DNA of 64,000 nt from Patiriisocius sp047731265 (GTDB taxonomy: Bacteria > Bacteroidota > Bacteroidia > Flavobacteriales > Flavobacteriaceae), in contig NZ_CP159835.1 of NCBI RefSeq assembly GCF_047731265.1, forward strand, positions 372,001-436,000. The letters run 5' to 3'. The position numbers and the translations under genes are program-made. This document shows, one piece after another, positions 26,414-35,640 of the stretch; positions within the stretch are counted from its first letter, which is position 1; each line of letters opens with the position of its first letter. Under the pieces are notes generated by a model. That model worked only from the letters and a program-made list of their open reading frames with translations, searched no databases and had not been told where the DNA came from.

Positions 26414-27712
26414 TTATTCGAAAATTTTTACTTCTCCCACTTTAGCATGTTGTGAATTTAAAGCAACGTTATCTGAATTCACTATCATCACAACCACTTC
26501 AAGATTCTCGACCACATATTCAGCAGGCATTGTTATATTGAGTGTTCTTTGGTATAGTTCATAAGGACCCGCAGCAGAAATTTCATCTCCTAAAACATTG
26601 GTTAATGAAAGCCTTAACACTTCGTTGTGTTCAAAATCTGGAATGGGGTTTCCTGCACCAAAATAGGGGCTTGAAGGATCATCGTTGAAATAATTTACTT
26701 GTGGGTATATAAGTCCATTTTCAATTAAGTACACCACCAATTTATCTCCTGATCCTGCACCATTTCTGTAGACTGCTTCTACATTTACAGCAAGGTCATT
26801 GCCGCTAACTGATGAGCTAATTCCTATTGCTAGATCTGTAGATTGCCCTGCGATTGATGTGATCTCTGAAGGAGTGTAAGGTTGCGACCAAACTGTTGTT
26901 CTGTTAATTCGTGCCTGCGGAAAACCAAAAGCTTCAAATGTTTCTTTTAAAATATCTATATCTTCAAAGTCAAATGGATCTGGGAAACTGTTTGCTGTTT
27001 CGTGAAGCTTTACAATTGAAACATCATCTGTTAAATCTTTAAGGGTGTAAATAGCCGCTGATACAGCCGGACAAAACCCACACCAAGCTCCTGTATAATC
27101 TTCAACCACAATTTTACGCTTCGGAATATATACTGAAAAAGGTTTGGCTTCGGTCTCCAATATTACACCGCTATCATCATAGGATGCATAGGCAGAAAAT
27201 TCTCCTTCATTAGGCGAAGCGAAAGTTGATCCAGAAATTGCAGTATCATTTACAAAAATAGTTGATGACCCCGTGACGTCTGTGCCTTGATTGTCTACTA
27301 CTCTAAATTCAATGGTCTGATCATTCATTGCTCTAGAGACATTCAGCAACAAAGAACGCTCTTCATTACTAATAATATTAAAATCTAAACTATTACTTGT
27401 AACTTGATCAAAAGTAGCAGAAACTTGAAAACTGCCCGTAGTATCAAAAGCATAACTGGAACCTAAAATTTCGGTTTGATTCACAAAGAAAGTTCCTTCT
27501 GTTGTATAGTCTAAACCATCATTCCCCGTTAATACGAAGTCAACGGTCTGATTTACCGGAATAATATCGATAGCTGCAGAACTTGAGAGCACTAAACTTT
27601 CAACATTACTAATCCCACTTAATGGAAGATTATCCTCTTGTCTACTGCAAGAAAAAATGATTAATGCAAAAGCAAGAGTACTTAAAAGAAATATTTTTTT
27701 TTTGTTTTTCAT
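26414..27712 (-). CDS. Omp28-related lipoprotein with thioredoxin-like CxxC
   Basis: A 432-residue lipoprotein (signal ends IIFSCSRQ). The first half has two Ig-like segments with the pattern NQTEILGSSYAFDTTGSFQV and NDTAISGSTFASPNEGEFSA. The second half is the Omp28 domain: KIVVEDYTGAWCGFCPAVSA carries a WCGFC active-site motif, followed by NSFPDPFDFEDIDILKETFE and GFPQARINRT. Omp28 proteins are outer-membrane-associated in Bacteroidota; the CxxC suggests redox activity. It is divergent from a TlpA-like thioredoxin, forming a thiol-protein neighbourhood. No T9SS sorting domain is seen at the end. Confidence 0.85.
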   Translation of the reverse strand: MKNKKKIFLLSTLAFALIIFSCSRQEDNLPLSGISNVESLVLSSSAAIDIIPVNQTVDFVLTGNDGLDYTTEGTFFVNQTEILGSSYAFDTTGSFQVSATFDQVTSNSLDFNIISNEERSLLLNVSRAMNDQTIEFRVVDNQGTDVTGSSTIFVNDTAISGSTFASPNEGEFSAYASYDDSGVILETEAKPFSVYIPKRKIVVEDYTGAWCGFCPAVSAAIYTLKDLTDDVSIVKLHETANSFPDPFDFEDIDILKETFEAFGFPQARINRTTVWSQPYTPSEITSIAGQSTDLAIGISSSVSGNDLAVNVEAVYRNGAGSGDKLVVYLIENGLIYPQVNYFNDDPSSPYFGAGNPIPDFEHNEVLRLSLTNVLGDEISAAGPYELYQRTLNITMPAEYVVENLEVVVMIVNSDNVALNSQHAKVGEVKIFE

Positions 27713-27856
27713 AACAATGGCATTTAGTTTGAGTGTATAAAAATAGTGGTTTATAGCCTACTTGTTTAAGGATATAAAAAAATACCACATATAAATTCTA
27801 AAATTAACTAATTAAAATTATTTTAACTACTATTGTTACCCTTAAAACCTTGTATT

Positions 27857-28339
27857 ATGAAAAAAATTGTATTCCTTCTAAGTATCCTAATCTCTACTAT
27901 ATCGCTAGGACAAGAAGAATTGCCAAGCGTAGATTTAACCACAATTGATGGCAAAACAAAAAATAGTCGGGATGCAGTTAAACAAGACAATGTCGTTGTT
28001 GTTTCTCTTTGGGCTACTTGGTGTGTTCCTTGTCTAAAAGAATTAGATGCAATTAGTGAAGTTTATGAAGATTGGCAAGACGAAACCAATGTACAACTTA
28101 TTGCTGTATCAGTTGACGACAGTCGTACCATAAAAAGAGTAAAACCTTTAATTAATGGTAAGGGCTGGGACTATGAAGTTTTGTTAGATGAAAACAACGA
28201 TTTTAAACGAGCTTTAGGAGCATCGACAGTGCCACTTACACTCATCATTAAGGATAGTAAAATAGTGTATCGACATTCAGGATACACTCCAGGTTCTGAA
28301 GAAGAACTTTATGAAAAAATTAAAGAGTATGCAAATTAG
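27857..28339 (+). CDS. TlpA-like periplasmic thioredoxin
   Basis: A 160-residue exported protein. I chose the ATG at 27857 because it opens the signal peptide MKKIVFLLSILISTISLGQ; an ATG at 27833 adds eight residues. The thioredoxin/AhpC-TSA fold has VVVVSLWATWCVPCLKELDA with a WCVPC active site, LIAVSVDDSRTIKRVK, and the cis-Pro STVPLTLIIKD. It probably reduces disulfides in the periplasm. It lies between the divergent Omp28-like protein and DUF6029, a trio I recall from flavobacteria. A hairpin terminator follows, so DUF6029 is probably separately transcribed. Confidence 0.9.
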   Translation: MKKIVFLLSILISTISLGQEELPSVDLTTIDGKTKNSRDAVKQDNVVVVSLWATWCVPCLKELDAISEVYEDWQDETNVQLIAVSVDDSRTIKRVKPLINGKGWDYEVLLDENNDFKRALGASTVPLTLIIKDSKIVYRHSGYTPGSEEELYEKIKEYAN

Positions 28340-28360
28340 TATACTCGTGAATCAATAAAA

Positions 28361-28404
28361 ACTAATGGTTAGTAGCTTTCGAGTCACTAACCATTAGTCG
28401 TTTT
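28361..28404 (+). terminator. Intrinsic terminator
   Basis: A perfect 13-base stem ACTAATGGTTAGT / ACTAACCATTAGT (28361-28373 with 28386-28398), then CGTTTTT. It closes the TlpA-like gene. Confidence 0.85.
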
Positions 28405-28474
28405 TAAAAACCTTACTATTCATACTAATTAAGTAGGGTATCAAATTGAATAAAAACCACTAACAAACAAATCA

Positions 28475-30172
28475 ATGAAAAAAATTATTTTAAGCATCGC
28501 TATTCTTACCTGTAGCCTTGGTTTTGCCCAAGATAACGGATATTTTTTTGGAGGTTTTGAATCAAATTCTCAATGGCTTCTTGATGATGAGGGTATTATG
28601 TTTGACGCTCCCGATGACCAATTTAGAGCCAACAACTACTTACAATTAAATTACACCCTTGGAAAGTTTACCGCAGGCGTTCAATACGAATCTTATTTAC
28701 CTTCTGCATTATTAGGGTATGCTCCTATTTATGATAATCAAAGTGGTATTGCAAGTTATCACCTAAATTATAAGGGTGAAAAACTTGATATTACTGCAGG
28801 TTATTTCTATGAGCAGTTTGGAAGTGGCCTCATTTTTAGAACTTGGGAAGATCGACAATTAGGAATAAATAATGCCATTAGAGGAATACGAATTAAAGCA
28901 AACATAACACCAGAATTTGACTTAACTGCTATTTACGGACAACAAAGAAACGGTTTTGAAATAAGTGAAGGGGTTATGCAAGGGGTAGACGCTAACTTTA
29001 ATCTAAGTAGTGCATTAGAGATGGAAGATGTAGACTTAAAAATAGGTGCTAGTTATTTAGGCAGGTATCAAGATGTAAATGGAAATGATACCATACCAGA
29101 TGTTGTTAATGTTTATGGAGGAAGATTGGATTTTGTGTTAGGTAATATTTACGGAGCAATTGAGGCGAACGCAAAATCTAATGATGTGATCGTAAATGAA
29201 GGACAAATTGTTTCTAACAAATTGTACGATGGTACTTCCATGCAAGTTGACCTTGGATATTCTCAAAAAGGTTTGGGCGTAAATGGTACGTTTAGAAGAT
29301 TAGAAAACTGGAGTTTCTTTTCAGATAGGGACGCTGAAGGAAACGTGTTTAATCAACAAATCCTTAATTTCATCCCTGGTCTTACAAAACAACAAGATTA
29401 TCTACTAACTAATATTTATGTATATAACCCCCAGCCTAGGCTAATAATAGAATCTTTTGACCAGCGTGCAGGAGAAGTTGGTGGACAAATAGATTTCTTT
29501 TATAGTTTTAAAGGAGATGGGTTTTTAGGCAAGTATAAAACTAAAATTGCCGTTAATTACTCTTACTGGGCTGGCTTAGATGCAGAATTTAATGTTGCCA
29601 ATAAATATTATGAAGCAAAATTTATTGGGGATGGACCGCGCTACTTTAGAGATTTTAGTTTCGAAGTAAAAAACAAATGGTCTAAATCCTTCAATACGGT
29701 ATTAACATTCCAAGATGTAATTATAGACAAAGGTATTGTAGAGGGAGGTCCCTTAGGTACTCAGGGGCAAACACATTCCTATATAGCAGTTTTAGAAGGC
29801 TCTTATAAATTGGGGAATGGAAGATCATTTAGAGCTGTAATACAACACTTAGCAGATAAAGAAGGAGAAAAAGAACTTACCAACAATAGTGGTGAGTTTA
29901 TAGACACCTCCATTCTTGATGGAAACTGGGCAGGAGCCGTTGTAGAGTATAATTTCAACTCAACCTATTCGGTGTATTTTGCAGATGCTTGGAATTATGG
30001 AGGTACTGGAGAAGAACATTATTATAGTATGGGAGGGAGTTACTCAAAAGGAAGAACCCGTCTTGGCTTAAACTATGGTCGCCAACGTGGTGGTCTAATA
30101 TGTGTTGGTGGAGTTTGTAGATTTGTACCCACAAATACTGGTGTAAGCGCAAACCTTGTAGTATCTTTCTAA
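28475..30172 (+). CDS. DUF6029 family outer-membrane protein
   Basis: A 565-residue protein with a signal peptide ending in GFAQ. The body alternates short amphipathic strands with aromatic residues (QLNYTLGKFTAGVQYESYLP, SYHLNYKGEKLDITAGYFYE, GRTRLGLNYGRQRGG) and ends in Phe (LVVSF), which is the usual outer-membrane beta-barrel ending. The RTWEDRQLGINNAIRGIRIK stretch is what I recall of DUF6029. It contains a GLICVGGVCRFVP loop with two Cys. It is placed with Omp28-like and TlpA-like proteins; the substrate or function is unknown. Confidence 0.85.
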   Translation: MKKIILSIAILTCSLGFAQDNGYFFGGFESNSQWLLDDEGIMFDAPDDQFRANNYLQLNYTLGKFTAGVQYESYLPSALLGYAPIYDNQSGIASYHLNYKGEKLDITAGYFYEQFGSGLIFRTWEDRQLGINNAIRGIRIKANITPEFDLTAIYGQQRNGFEISEGVMQGVDANFNLSSALEMEDVDLKIGASYLGRYQDVNGNDTIPDVVNVYGGRLDFVLGNIYGAIEANAKSNDVIVNEGQIVSNKLYDGTSMQVDLGYSQKGLGVNGTFRRLENWSFFSDRDAEGNVFNQQILNFIPGLTKQQDYLLTNIYVYNPQPRLIIESFDQRAGEVGGQIDFFYSFKGDGFLGKYKTKIAVNYSYWAGLDAEFNVANKYYEAKFIGDGPRYFRDFSFEVKNKWSKSFNTVLTFQDVIIDKGIVEGGPLGTQGQTHSYIAVLEGSYKLGNGRSFRAVIQHLADKEGEKELTNNSGEFIDTSILDGNWAGAVVEYNFNSTYSVYFADAWNYGGTGEEHYYSMGGSYSKGRTRLGLNYGRQRGGLICVGGVCRFVPTNTGVSANLVVSF

Positions 30173-30197
30173 AAAACAACTTTTTTCAAAATCTTAT

Positions 30198-30232
30198 AAA
30201 GTGCTGTTTCTTTAGAAATAGCACTTTTTTTT
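30198..30232 (+). terminator. Intrinsic terminator
   Basis: AAAGTGCTGTTTCT (30198-30211) pairs with AGAAATAGCACTTT (30214-30227) with one G-T pair, then a T run. It closes the DUF6029 gene. Confidence 0.85.
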
Positions 30233-30348
30233 ATTTTTGCATCACAATAAAAATACTGAAAAACCAATATCAGTGAGTAGTTAAACACCTAACACAATAT
30301 AATTTTAGATTGTTGATTTTTAGTTTATTAAAATATATTCTATTGTCA

Positions 30349-30406
30349 GTTCGATCGCAGTCTAGAATTATTCGACAGTTAAAAGTAGGCTTCGACTGCG
30401 CTTAAC
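30349..30406. repeat. Degenerate GTTCGAGCGCAGTCGAGA-type inverted repeat
   Basis: GTTCGATCGCAGTCTAGA (30349-30366) and, in opposite orientation, GCTTCGACTGCGCTTAAC (30389-30406) look like two eroded copies of an intergenic palindromic repeat that I remember as frequent in marine flavobacteria. The core CGCAGTC is kept in both. It sits just before the broken mepB-like gene. Confidence 0.4.
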
Positions 30407-30470
30407 AAGACCTTTAGATATTATTTCAACTGTAACCTGAGTTACTAACTGCTGACCTCTAAAAACCGAA

Positions 30471-30955
30471 ATGGAAAGAGACTTAGAACAAGAAATATAT
30501 TCAAGCACTTTGCTTAATATTTCTGAATTTAAAATCAAAACTGGAAGCGAGGAATATTCTGCCTGTCGATACAAGATAAATGAATTCCACATTGTTTGCA
30601 GAACTGCAAAAACAACGCCTAAAAAAATTGGACAATTCGTAACTTTTTAGAAACGAAACAATAATGGAATCACAGCGCCTTTAGATGAAACAGATGCACT
30701 CGATTTTTACGTCGTTAACACTAACAAAGAAGATAGAAGGGGCCAATTTATAGTTCCAAAAACTGTTCTCATTGAACGAGGAATCGTTTCGACCACTGAA
30801 AAAACAGGAAAAAGAGGATTTAGAATATATCCCCTTGGGACATAACTAATAATAAGCAGGCCAAAAGGAGTCAAGAATGGCAACTTAAATATTTTATAGC
30901 AATAGATGAAAACACAGATTTACTTTTATTAAAAAATTTATATTTAAACGGGTAA
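30471..30955 (+). pseudogene. mepB-like family pseudogene
   Basis: A frame from ATG 30471 reads a MepB family protein: SEFKIKTGSEEYSACRYKIN, TAKTTPKKIGQFVTF, then a TAG (30648-30650) where the family has Trp, then KRNNNGITAPLDETDALDFY, RGQFIVPKTVLIERGIVSTT and GKRGFRIYP. At about 30831 a run of C appears one base short; the next frame continues DITNNKQAKRSQEWQLKYFI to a stop at 30953. One nonsense change plus one single-base deletion therefore inactivate it. The family was named from a Staphylococcus mepRAB operon and has no clear function. Confidence 0.85.
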
Positions 30956-30964
30956 AAACTATAT

Positions 30965-31010
30965 AAAAAGCAAAAGCCCGACATTTTTAAATGCCAGGCT
31001 TTTGCTTTTT
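30965..31010. terminator. Bidirectional intrinsic terminator
   Basis: A 14-base stem AAAAAGCAAAAGCC / GGCTTTTGCTTTTT (30965-30978 with 30997-31010), with further pairing of CATTT and AAATG inside. It serves the T9SS cargo gene on the minus strand. Confidence 0.85.
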
Positions 31011-31026
31011 ATTAAAATAATCAAAC

Positions 31027-31749
31027 TTAGCGTTTAATAACACGAGTAGTTTGCGAAACTTTATTTTCATTAGTAAGCTGCACTATGTATGCTTGCGTAG
31101 CAAGATCACCCATACTAATTTGTTGTGTGCCTGCAAGGATCATTTCATTTTTAACCAATCTACCTTGTAAATCATAAATAGCGATTTGTAGGTTTTCTTG
31201 AGAAGTTATTTCTAAAGTTTCTCTTATCACTGTAGAAGTAATTGCGTACTCAAACAAACTAGCTTCTTCTAAACCTAAAGTAGGATCATAGCGGTATGTA
31301 ATGCTTAATTCTGGACCAATCGCAGTCGTTCCTGCCATATCTGTTTGATAAAATCTGAACACATAATCTGCAGGCAAAGAAGCATCTACATTAGGACCCC
31401 CGTGAAAAATATGATTTCCATCAGGTGTTGTAGCCCCAGCCAAAAGCTCTATAGATCCATTGAATGGATATGTTTGACCCACAGCAATAACTGTGTAGCA
31501 AAGTCCAAAACAAATCTCTCCATCAGAACCATCAACAGTTGCGCTAACTAGTTCCGCTTTGAGATAAATGGTTTCAGCATTAGGATTTGTTATAAAATAT
31601 TTGAGAGATGAATCTGCAAATACAACAGAATTAGTTGCGTAAACATCTCCATCCTCATAGATAGTTCCATTGCCATCTACAAAAGTAAATTGGGCTTGTA
31701 AGCTTATAGCAGAAAGTAACAAACCAAAGAATAAGTAATTAAGTTTCAT
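31027..31749 (-). CDS. Secreted protein with T9SS type A sorting domain
   Basis: A 240-residue protein with a signal peptide ending in LQAQ. The first 150 residues are beta-rich with a Cys pair in GEICFGLCYTVIAV and look Ig-like. The C-terminal 70 residues are a T9SS sorting domain: YAITSTVIRETLEITSQENL, QIAIYDLQGRLVKNEMILAG, QISMGDLATQAYIVQLTNEN, ending TRVIKR. It would be exported across the outer membrane by T9SS and cleaved. The passenger function is unknown. A single gene with its own terminator, divergent from another T9SS cargo. Confidence 0.88.
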   Translation of the reverse strand: MKLNYLFFGLLLSAISLQAQFTFVDGNGTIYEDGDVYATNSVVFADSSLKYFITNPNAETIYLKAELVSATVDGSDGEICFGLCYTVIAVGQTYPFNGSIELLAGATTPDGNHIFHGGPNVDASLPADYVFRFYQTDMAGTTAIGPELSITYRYDPTLGLEEASLFEYAITSTVIRETLEITSQENLQIAIYDLQGRLVKNEMILAGTQQISMGDLATQAYIVQLTNENKVSQTTRVIKR

Positions 31750-31987
31750 AGTTTTTTTTTGAAATTATTAATTGGGTAATATACGACTTATATGTTAAAA
31801 TTCATTTTATCTCTTTTACTTTAACAAATTTTATTAAAACTACTAAAACATTAATAAAAAGGACTTTAACCTATAGAAACACTAGGACTTTGCCTAGAGA
31901 AAATACTTCCTTTTTGTGTTAAATTTTTTAAATATTAACTACTATTTTGCTATATTCGCTACACATTAACTTTAAAAATAAAAAATT

Positions 31988-33712
31988 ATGTCAAAGAAAT
32001 TACCTATTAGTTTACTTTTCTTTTTCTTGGCCTTAGGTATTTATGCACAACCAACTATTGTTGGCACCGCGGCAGAGGATAGAAATGTAGTACTCGAAGA
32101 ATTTACAGGAATTAATTGTGTCTTTTGTCCAGAGGGGCACGCGATTGCTCAACAACTCAAAGATAACAATCCAGCAGATGTCTTCTTAGTTAACATTCAC
32201 TCAGGTGGATTCGCAAGTCCTAGTGCAAGTCAACCAGACTTCAGAACACAATGGGGAGAAGCCATTGATAATCAAAGTGGTCTTGCTGGCTACCCAGCGG
32301 GTACTATAAACCGTGAGAATTTTCCAGGACTAGAACAAGGAGCCCCAGGATCTACGGCTATAGGGCGTGGTGGATGGGTGAATGCTGCTAATCAAGTTTT
32401 TGCAGAATCATCTTATTTAAATATGGCAGTTACGGCATCTATGGATGCCCCATCAAACACCATGGATATTTTAGTAGAAGCGTTTTACACAGGAGACAGT
32501 CCAGCAGCAACAAATTTTTTAAATGTTGCTATTTTACAAAACAACACTACTGGTCCACAATCAGGAGGTGGAGCAGGAAACAACTATGTTCACCAGCATA
32601 GATTAATTGACTTAGTTACTGGACAATGGGGTGAGGAAATCTCAACCGTGAATACAGGCGATCTTATTTCAAGAACTTATAGCTACAATCCCCCTAGCGA
32701 TATTAATGGAGTTCCCGTGGACCCAAGTGAATTAGAGATTGTTGTTTTTATGACTGAAACAACACAGCTATTAGTAAGTGGTAGCGGCAGTCTTGTCTCT
32801 TTAGAACCATTAACAAATGCAAATGACGCAAACGTTGTAAGCGTTAGTGATATAGATGACACTTGTAATACAAGTATCACTCCTTCCGTTTTAATTTCTA
32901 ACACAGGTACAGATGCTCTTACGAGTTTAGTAATTACGTATGATGTAAATGGCGAAAATCCAGTAACATTTAATTGGACTGGAAATCTTGCCTCTTTAGA
33001 AGCTGAATTGGTAGAATTACCTGAAATCAGTTTTACATCAGGCGCAACAAACACAGTAAATGTTTCTGTTCCTAATGATGATTTTAACGACAATAATGCA
33101 AGCGCTACAACATTTGGTCCCGCTCCAGAAACTGTTGGGACTATGCGTTTAAGAGTATCACTAGACAACTGGGCAGAAGAATGTTCTTGGGAATTTAGAG
33201 ATTCTTCAGGAACTGTGCTTGAATCTGGTAGCTATACAGGCGGTGCGGGTACTGCAGGTGACGATCTAACGACTTTTAACTACACATTCAATTTCGCAGA
33301 CGACTGTATTACATTTAGTATTGAAGATACTTTTGGTGACGGCCTTACTGTAGGAGGAAATGGTGGTTTTGAATTGAAAGATGCTAATGACGTTATCATC
33401 TATGCTTTCAACGATAATTTTGGTAGTGGAGTTACACTTCCTTTTGATTCTAATGGAGTTCTAGAAATAGAAGACAATAGATTTAATACAATTACTATCT
33501 ATCCAAACCCAGCAACTGATATCGTAAACATTAAAAATGCTGAAAATAGTGCAATAGAAGTTTACAATATGCTAGGGCAACTAGTAATAACTAAAAACAA
33601 TATAAGTGCCGATGCTCAAATGAATGTTTCAAGTTTAGTTACTGGAACTTATTTTGTAAAGATTTCTAATGGAAATGTAACTACCACTAAAAAGTTGTTA
33701 GTTTCAAAATAA
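31988..33712 (+). CDS. Omp28-domain protein with T9SS type A sorting domain
   Basis: A 574-residue protein with a signal peptide ending in IYAQ. The Omp28 domain at about residues 25-270 contains RNVVLEEFTGINCVFCPEGH (NCVFC redox-type CxxC), VFLVNIHSGGFASPSASQPD and LAGYPAGTINRENF. A CARDB-like segment follows (SISPSVL-like, NTGTDALTSLVITYDVNGE), then a beta-sandwich, and a terminal sorting domain (NTITIYPNPATDIVNIKNAE, AIEVYNMLGQLVITKNNISA, LVTGTYFVKISNGNVTTTKK). It is secreted by T9SS. It shares the CxxC-Omp28 core with the lipoprotein at 26.4-27.7 kb. Confidence 0.9.
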   Translation: MSKKLPISLLFFFLALGIYAQPTIVGTAAEDRNVVLEEFTGINCVFCPEGHAIAQQLKDNNPADVFLVNIHSGGFASPSASQPDFRTQWGEAIDNQSGLAGYPAGTINRENFPGLEQGAPGSTAIGRGGWVNAANQVFAESSYLNMAVTASMDAPSNTMDILVEAFYTGDSPAATNFLNVAILQNNTTGPQSGGGAGNNYVHQHRLIDLVTGQWGEEISTVNTGDLISRTYSYNPPSDINGVPVDPSELEIVVFMTETTQLLVSGSGSLVSLEPLTNANDANVVSVSDIDDTCNTSITPSVLISNTGTDALTSLVITYDVNGENPVTFNWTGNLASLEAELVELPEISFTSGATNTVNVSVPNDDFNDNNASATTFGPAPETVGTMRLRVSLDNWAEECSWEFRDSSGTVLESGSYTGGAGTAGDDLTTFNYTFNFADDCITFSIEDTFGDGLTVGGNGGFELKDANDVIIYAFNDNFGSGVTLPFDSNGVLEIEDNRFNTITIYPNPATDIVNIKNAENSAIEVYNMLGQLVITKNNISADAQMNVSSLVTGTYFVKISNGNVTTTKKLLVSK

Positions 33713-33734
33713 TATTTCTAAACACTTAAATACT

Positions 33735-33768
33735 AAAAATCCCCAATGTACTATTGGGGATTTTTTTT
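33735..33768. terminator. Bidirectional intrinsic terminator
   Basis: AAAAATCCCCAAT / ATTGGGGATTTTT with a short loop and T runs lies between the convergent Omp28-T9SS gene and rsmG. Confidence 0.88.
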
Positions 33769-33773
33769 AAGAC

Positions 33774-34406
33774 TTATTTTGTACGATACTTAAGAGGAAG
33801 ATGAACAACACTCTTGGTTTCAAAAAATTCTTCTTTAAATATTTCAGCTAAAGAATAGACCTTAGCTTTTGGGAAATCTGTTAATTCTTCAGTAAGATCC
33901 CCACCCTTCAAATACAAAATACCATTCTTCAACTCGTGGTTATTCTTTTTTACAGTGCGTCCCTTCACCCATCGCACAAAAGTTTCCATTTGCGCTACAG
34001 CTCTACTTACAATAAAGTCATAATTATCATCAATCGTTTCTACCCGGGCATTGGTTACTTTAACGTTGGTTAACCCCAAGCCTTCTTTTACTTCATTGAC
34101 AACTTTGATTTTTTTTCCAATACTGTCCACTAGGTGAAATTGCGTGTCAGGAAAAAGAATCGCCAATGGTATACCTGGAAAACCACCCCCCGTACCAACA
34201 TCCAATATTTTTGAACCAGGTTTGAATGACTGTACTTTAGCAACACCCAACGAATGCAGTACATGACGAAGATATATTTCATCAATATCCTTTCTGGAAA
34301 CTACATTTACTTTTAAATTCCAATCTTTATAAAGGGCCGCAAGACTTTCAAATTGAGCTCTTTGTTTTTCAGAAAGTACAGGGAAATAATGAAGAATCTG
34401 TTCCAT
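33774..34406 (-). CDS. rsmG: 16S rRNA (guanine-527-N7)-methyltransferase
   Basis: A 210-residue cytoplasmic methyltransferase that makes m7G527 in 16S rRNA. The core is clear: LYLRHVLHSLGVAKV, then the SAM site SKILDVGTGGGFPGIPLAIL, FHLVDSIGKKIKVVNEV and FIVSRAVAQMETFVRW. Length is as usual. Its stop lies 6 bases from the shared terminator. A TACTTTTG -7 element precedes it. Confidence 0.96.
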   Translation of the reverse strand: MEQILHYFPVLSEKQRAQFESLAALYKDWNLKVNVVSRKDIDEIYLRHVLHSLGVAKVQSFKPGSKILDVGTGGGFPGIPLAILFPDTQFHLVDSIGKKIKVVNEVKEGLGLTNVKVTNARVETIDDNYDFIVSRAVAQMETFVRWVKGRTVKKNNHELKNGILYLKGGDLTEELTDFPKAKVYSLAEIFKEEFFETKSVVHLPLKYRTK

Positions 34407-34422
34407 AAAAATAATTAAACAA

Positions 34423-34430
34423 CAAAAGTA
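34423..34430 (-). promoter_or_regulatory. Promoter -7 element of rsmG
   Basis: On the minus strand TACTTTTG fits TAnnTTTG and lies 16 bases before the rsmG ATG. Confidence 0.5.
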
Positions 34431-34485
34431 AGACTTCTTAATATAATTTTGTGAAGAACCGTATCCCTAATACGCAATAGATGCT

Positions 34486-34493
34486 TATTTTTG
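34486..34493 (+). promoter_or_regulatory. Promoter -7 element of the desaturase
   Basis: TATTTTTG fits TAnnTTTG, 41 bases before the desaturase ATG. No -33 TTG at standard spacing. Confidence 0.45.
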
Positions 34494-34534
34494 TAAATTA
34501 TTATTGTGGTCTTTTAATTTAAAATAATATATTC

Positions 34535-35632
34535 ATGCAAGCTCCTTTAAAATTCTCTCGCGTAGATTCTGCCAAGTTTTTTAGAACACTCAATAAAAGA
34601 GTAAATGGTTATTTTAAAGAAAATGATATTTCTAAATCTGGAAACTGGAAACTTCATATCAAAACCATCGTGATGTTCTCATTATACTTGACTCCATATT
34701 TCTTGTTATTGACCTTAAATCTGCCAACTTGGGCGCAGTTTATAATGACCCTTATTATGGGTGTTGGCATGGCGGGTATTGGAATGAATGTTATGCACGA
34801 CGCCAACCACGGTGCTTATTCTTCTAAAAATTGGATTAATAAAATTTTAGGAAGTAGTATTTATATTCTTGCTGGAAATGTTTATAACTGGCAAGTACAA
34901 CACAATGTACTGCATCATACATATACCAACATTCATGGACACGATGAAGATTTAGAAGCAGGAAGGATTCTAAGATTCTCAAAACATGCAGAATGGAAAA
35001 GATTTCATAAGTTCCAACACTACTATAGCATCTTTTTATATGGGCTTCTTACTTTTAATTGGGCAATCACTACAGATTTTCAGCAAACTAAAAGATACTT
35101 AAAAAGGAAACTATCATTTGGTAAACTTCCCAAACCATCCATGCAATGGACAACGTTGATTATTACTAAGCTTATTTATTTTAGTATTTGGGTCGTAATA
35201 CCATTGCTGTTTTTTGACATCGCGTGGTGGAAAATTTTAATAGGTTTCTTTATTATGCATTATGTCGCTGGATTAATTTTGAGCATCGTATTCCAATTGG
35301 CCCACGTTGTAGAAGGCGCGACAATGCCTTTACCAGATGCCACAGGAACAATGAAAAACACTTGGGCGATTCATCAATTATTTACTACTGTAAATTTTGG
35401 AACTAAAAATAGAATCATGAATTGGTTCACTGGTGGTCTCAACCACCAAGTAGAACATCATATTTTTCCTAATATTAGCCACGTGCATTACACCAAAATT
35501 TCTAAGATTGTTAGAGAGACGGCAAAAGAATTTAATCTACCATATAACGAATATAAAACTACACGCAAGGCACTTATCGCTCATTTCAGACATTTAAAAG
35601 AAATGGGAATGAAACCTGTGGCCACTGCATAA
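34535..35632 (+). CDS. Membrane fatty-acid (acyl-CoA/lipid) desaturase
   Basis: A 365-residue integral membrane di-iron desaturase. The three His boxes are intact: HDANHGAYSS (HxxxH), HNVLHHTYTNIHGH (HxxHH) and HQVEHHIFPNISHVHY (HxxHH). Four membrane helices lie in two pairs around residues 45-90 and 210-255. It introduces a cis double bond into membrane fatty acids and helps cold adaptation. Regiospecificity cannot be told by eye; the length and box spacing fit the front-end/omega-type (FA_desaturase) group. The aspartate aminotransferase starts 8 bases after the stop. Confidence 0.9.
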   Translation: MQAPLKFSRVDSAKFFRTLNKRVNGYFKENDISKSGNWKLHIKTIVMFSLYLTPYFLLLTLNLPTWAQFIMTLIMGVGMAGIGMNVMHDANHGAYSSKNWINKILGSSIYILAGNVYNWQVQHNVLHHTYTNIHGHDEDLEAGRILRFSKHAEWKRFHKFQHYYSIFLYGLLTFNWAITTDFQQTKRYLKRKLSFGKLPKPSMQWTTLIITKLIYFSIWVVIPLLFFDIAWWKILIGFFIMHYVAGLILSIVFQLAHVVEGATMPLPDATGTMKNTWAIHQLFTTVNFGTKNRIMNWFTGGLNHQVEHHIFPNISHVHYTKISKIVRETAKEFNLPYNEYKTTRKALIAHFRHLKEMGMKPVATA

Positions 35633-35640
35633 TAAAAATT

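Noticed and set aside
30368..30592. Minus-strand open frame of 74 codons
   Set aside because: It is the complement of the broken mepB-like gene and the degenerate repeat before it.
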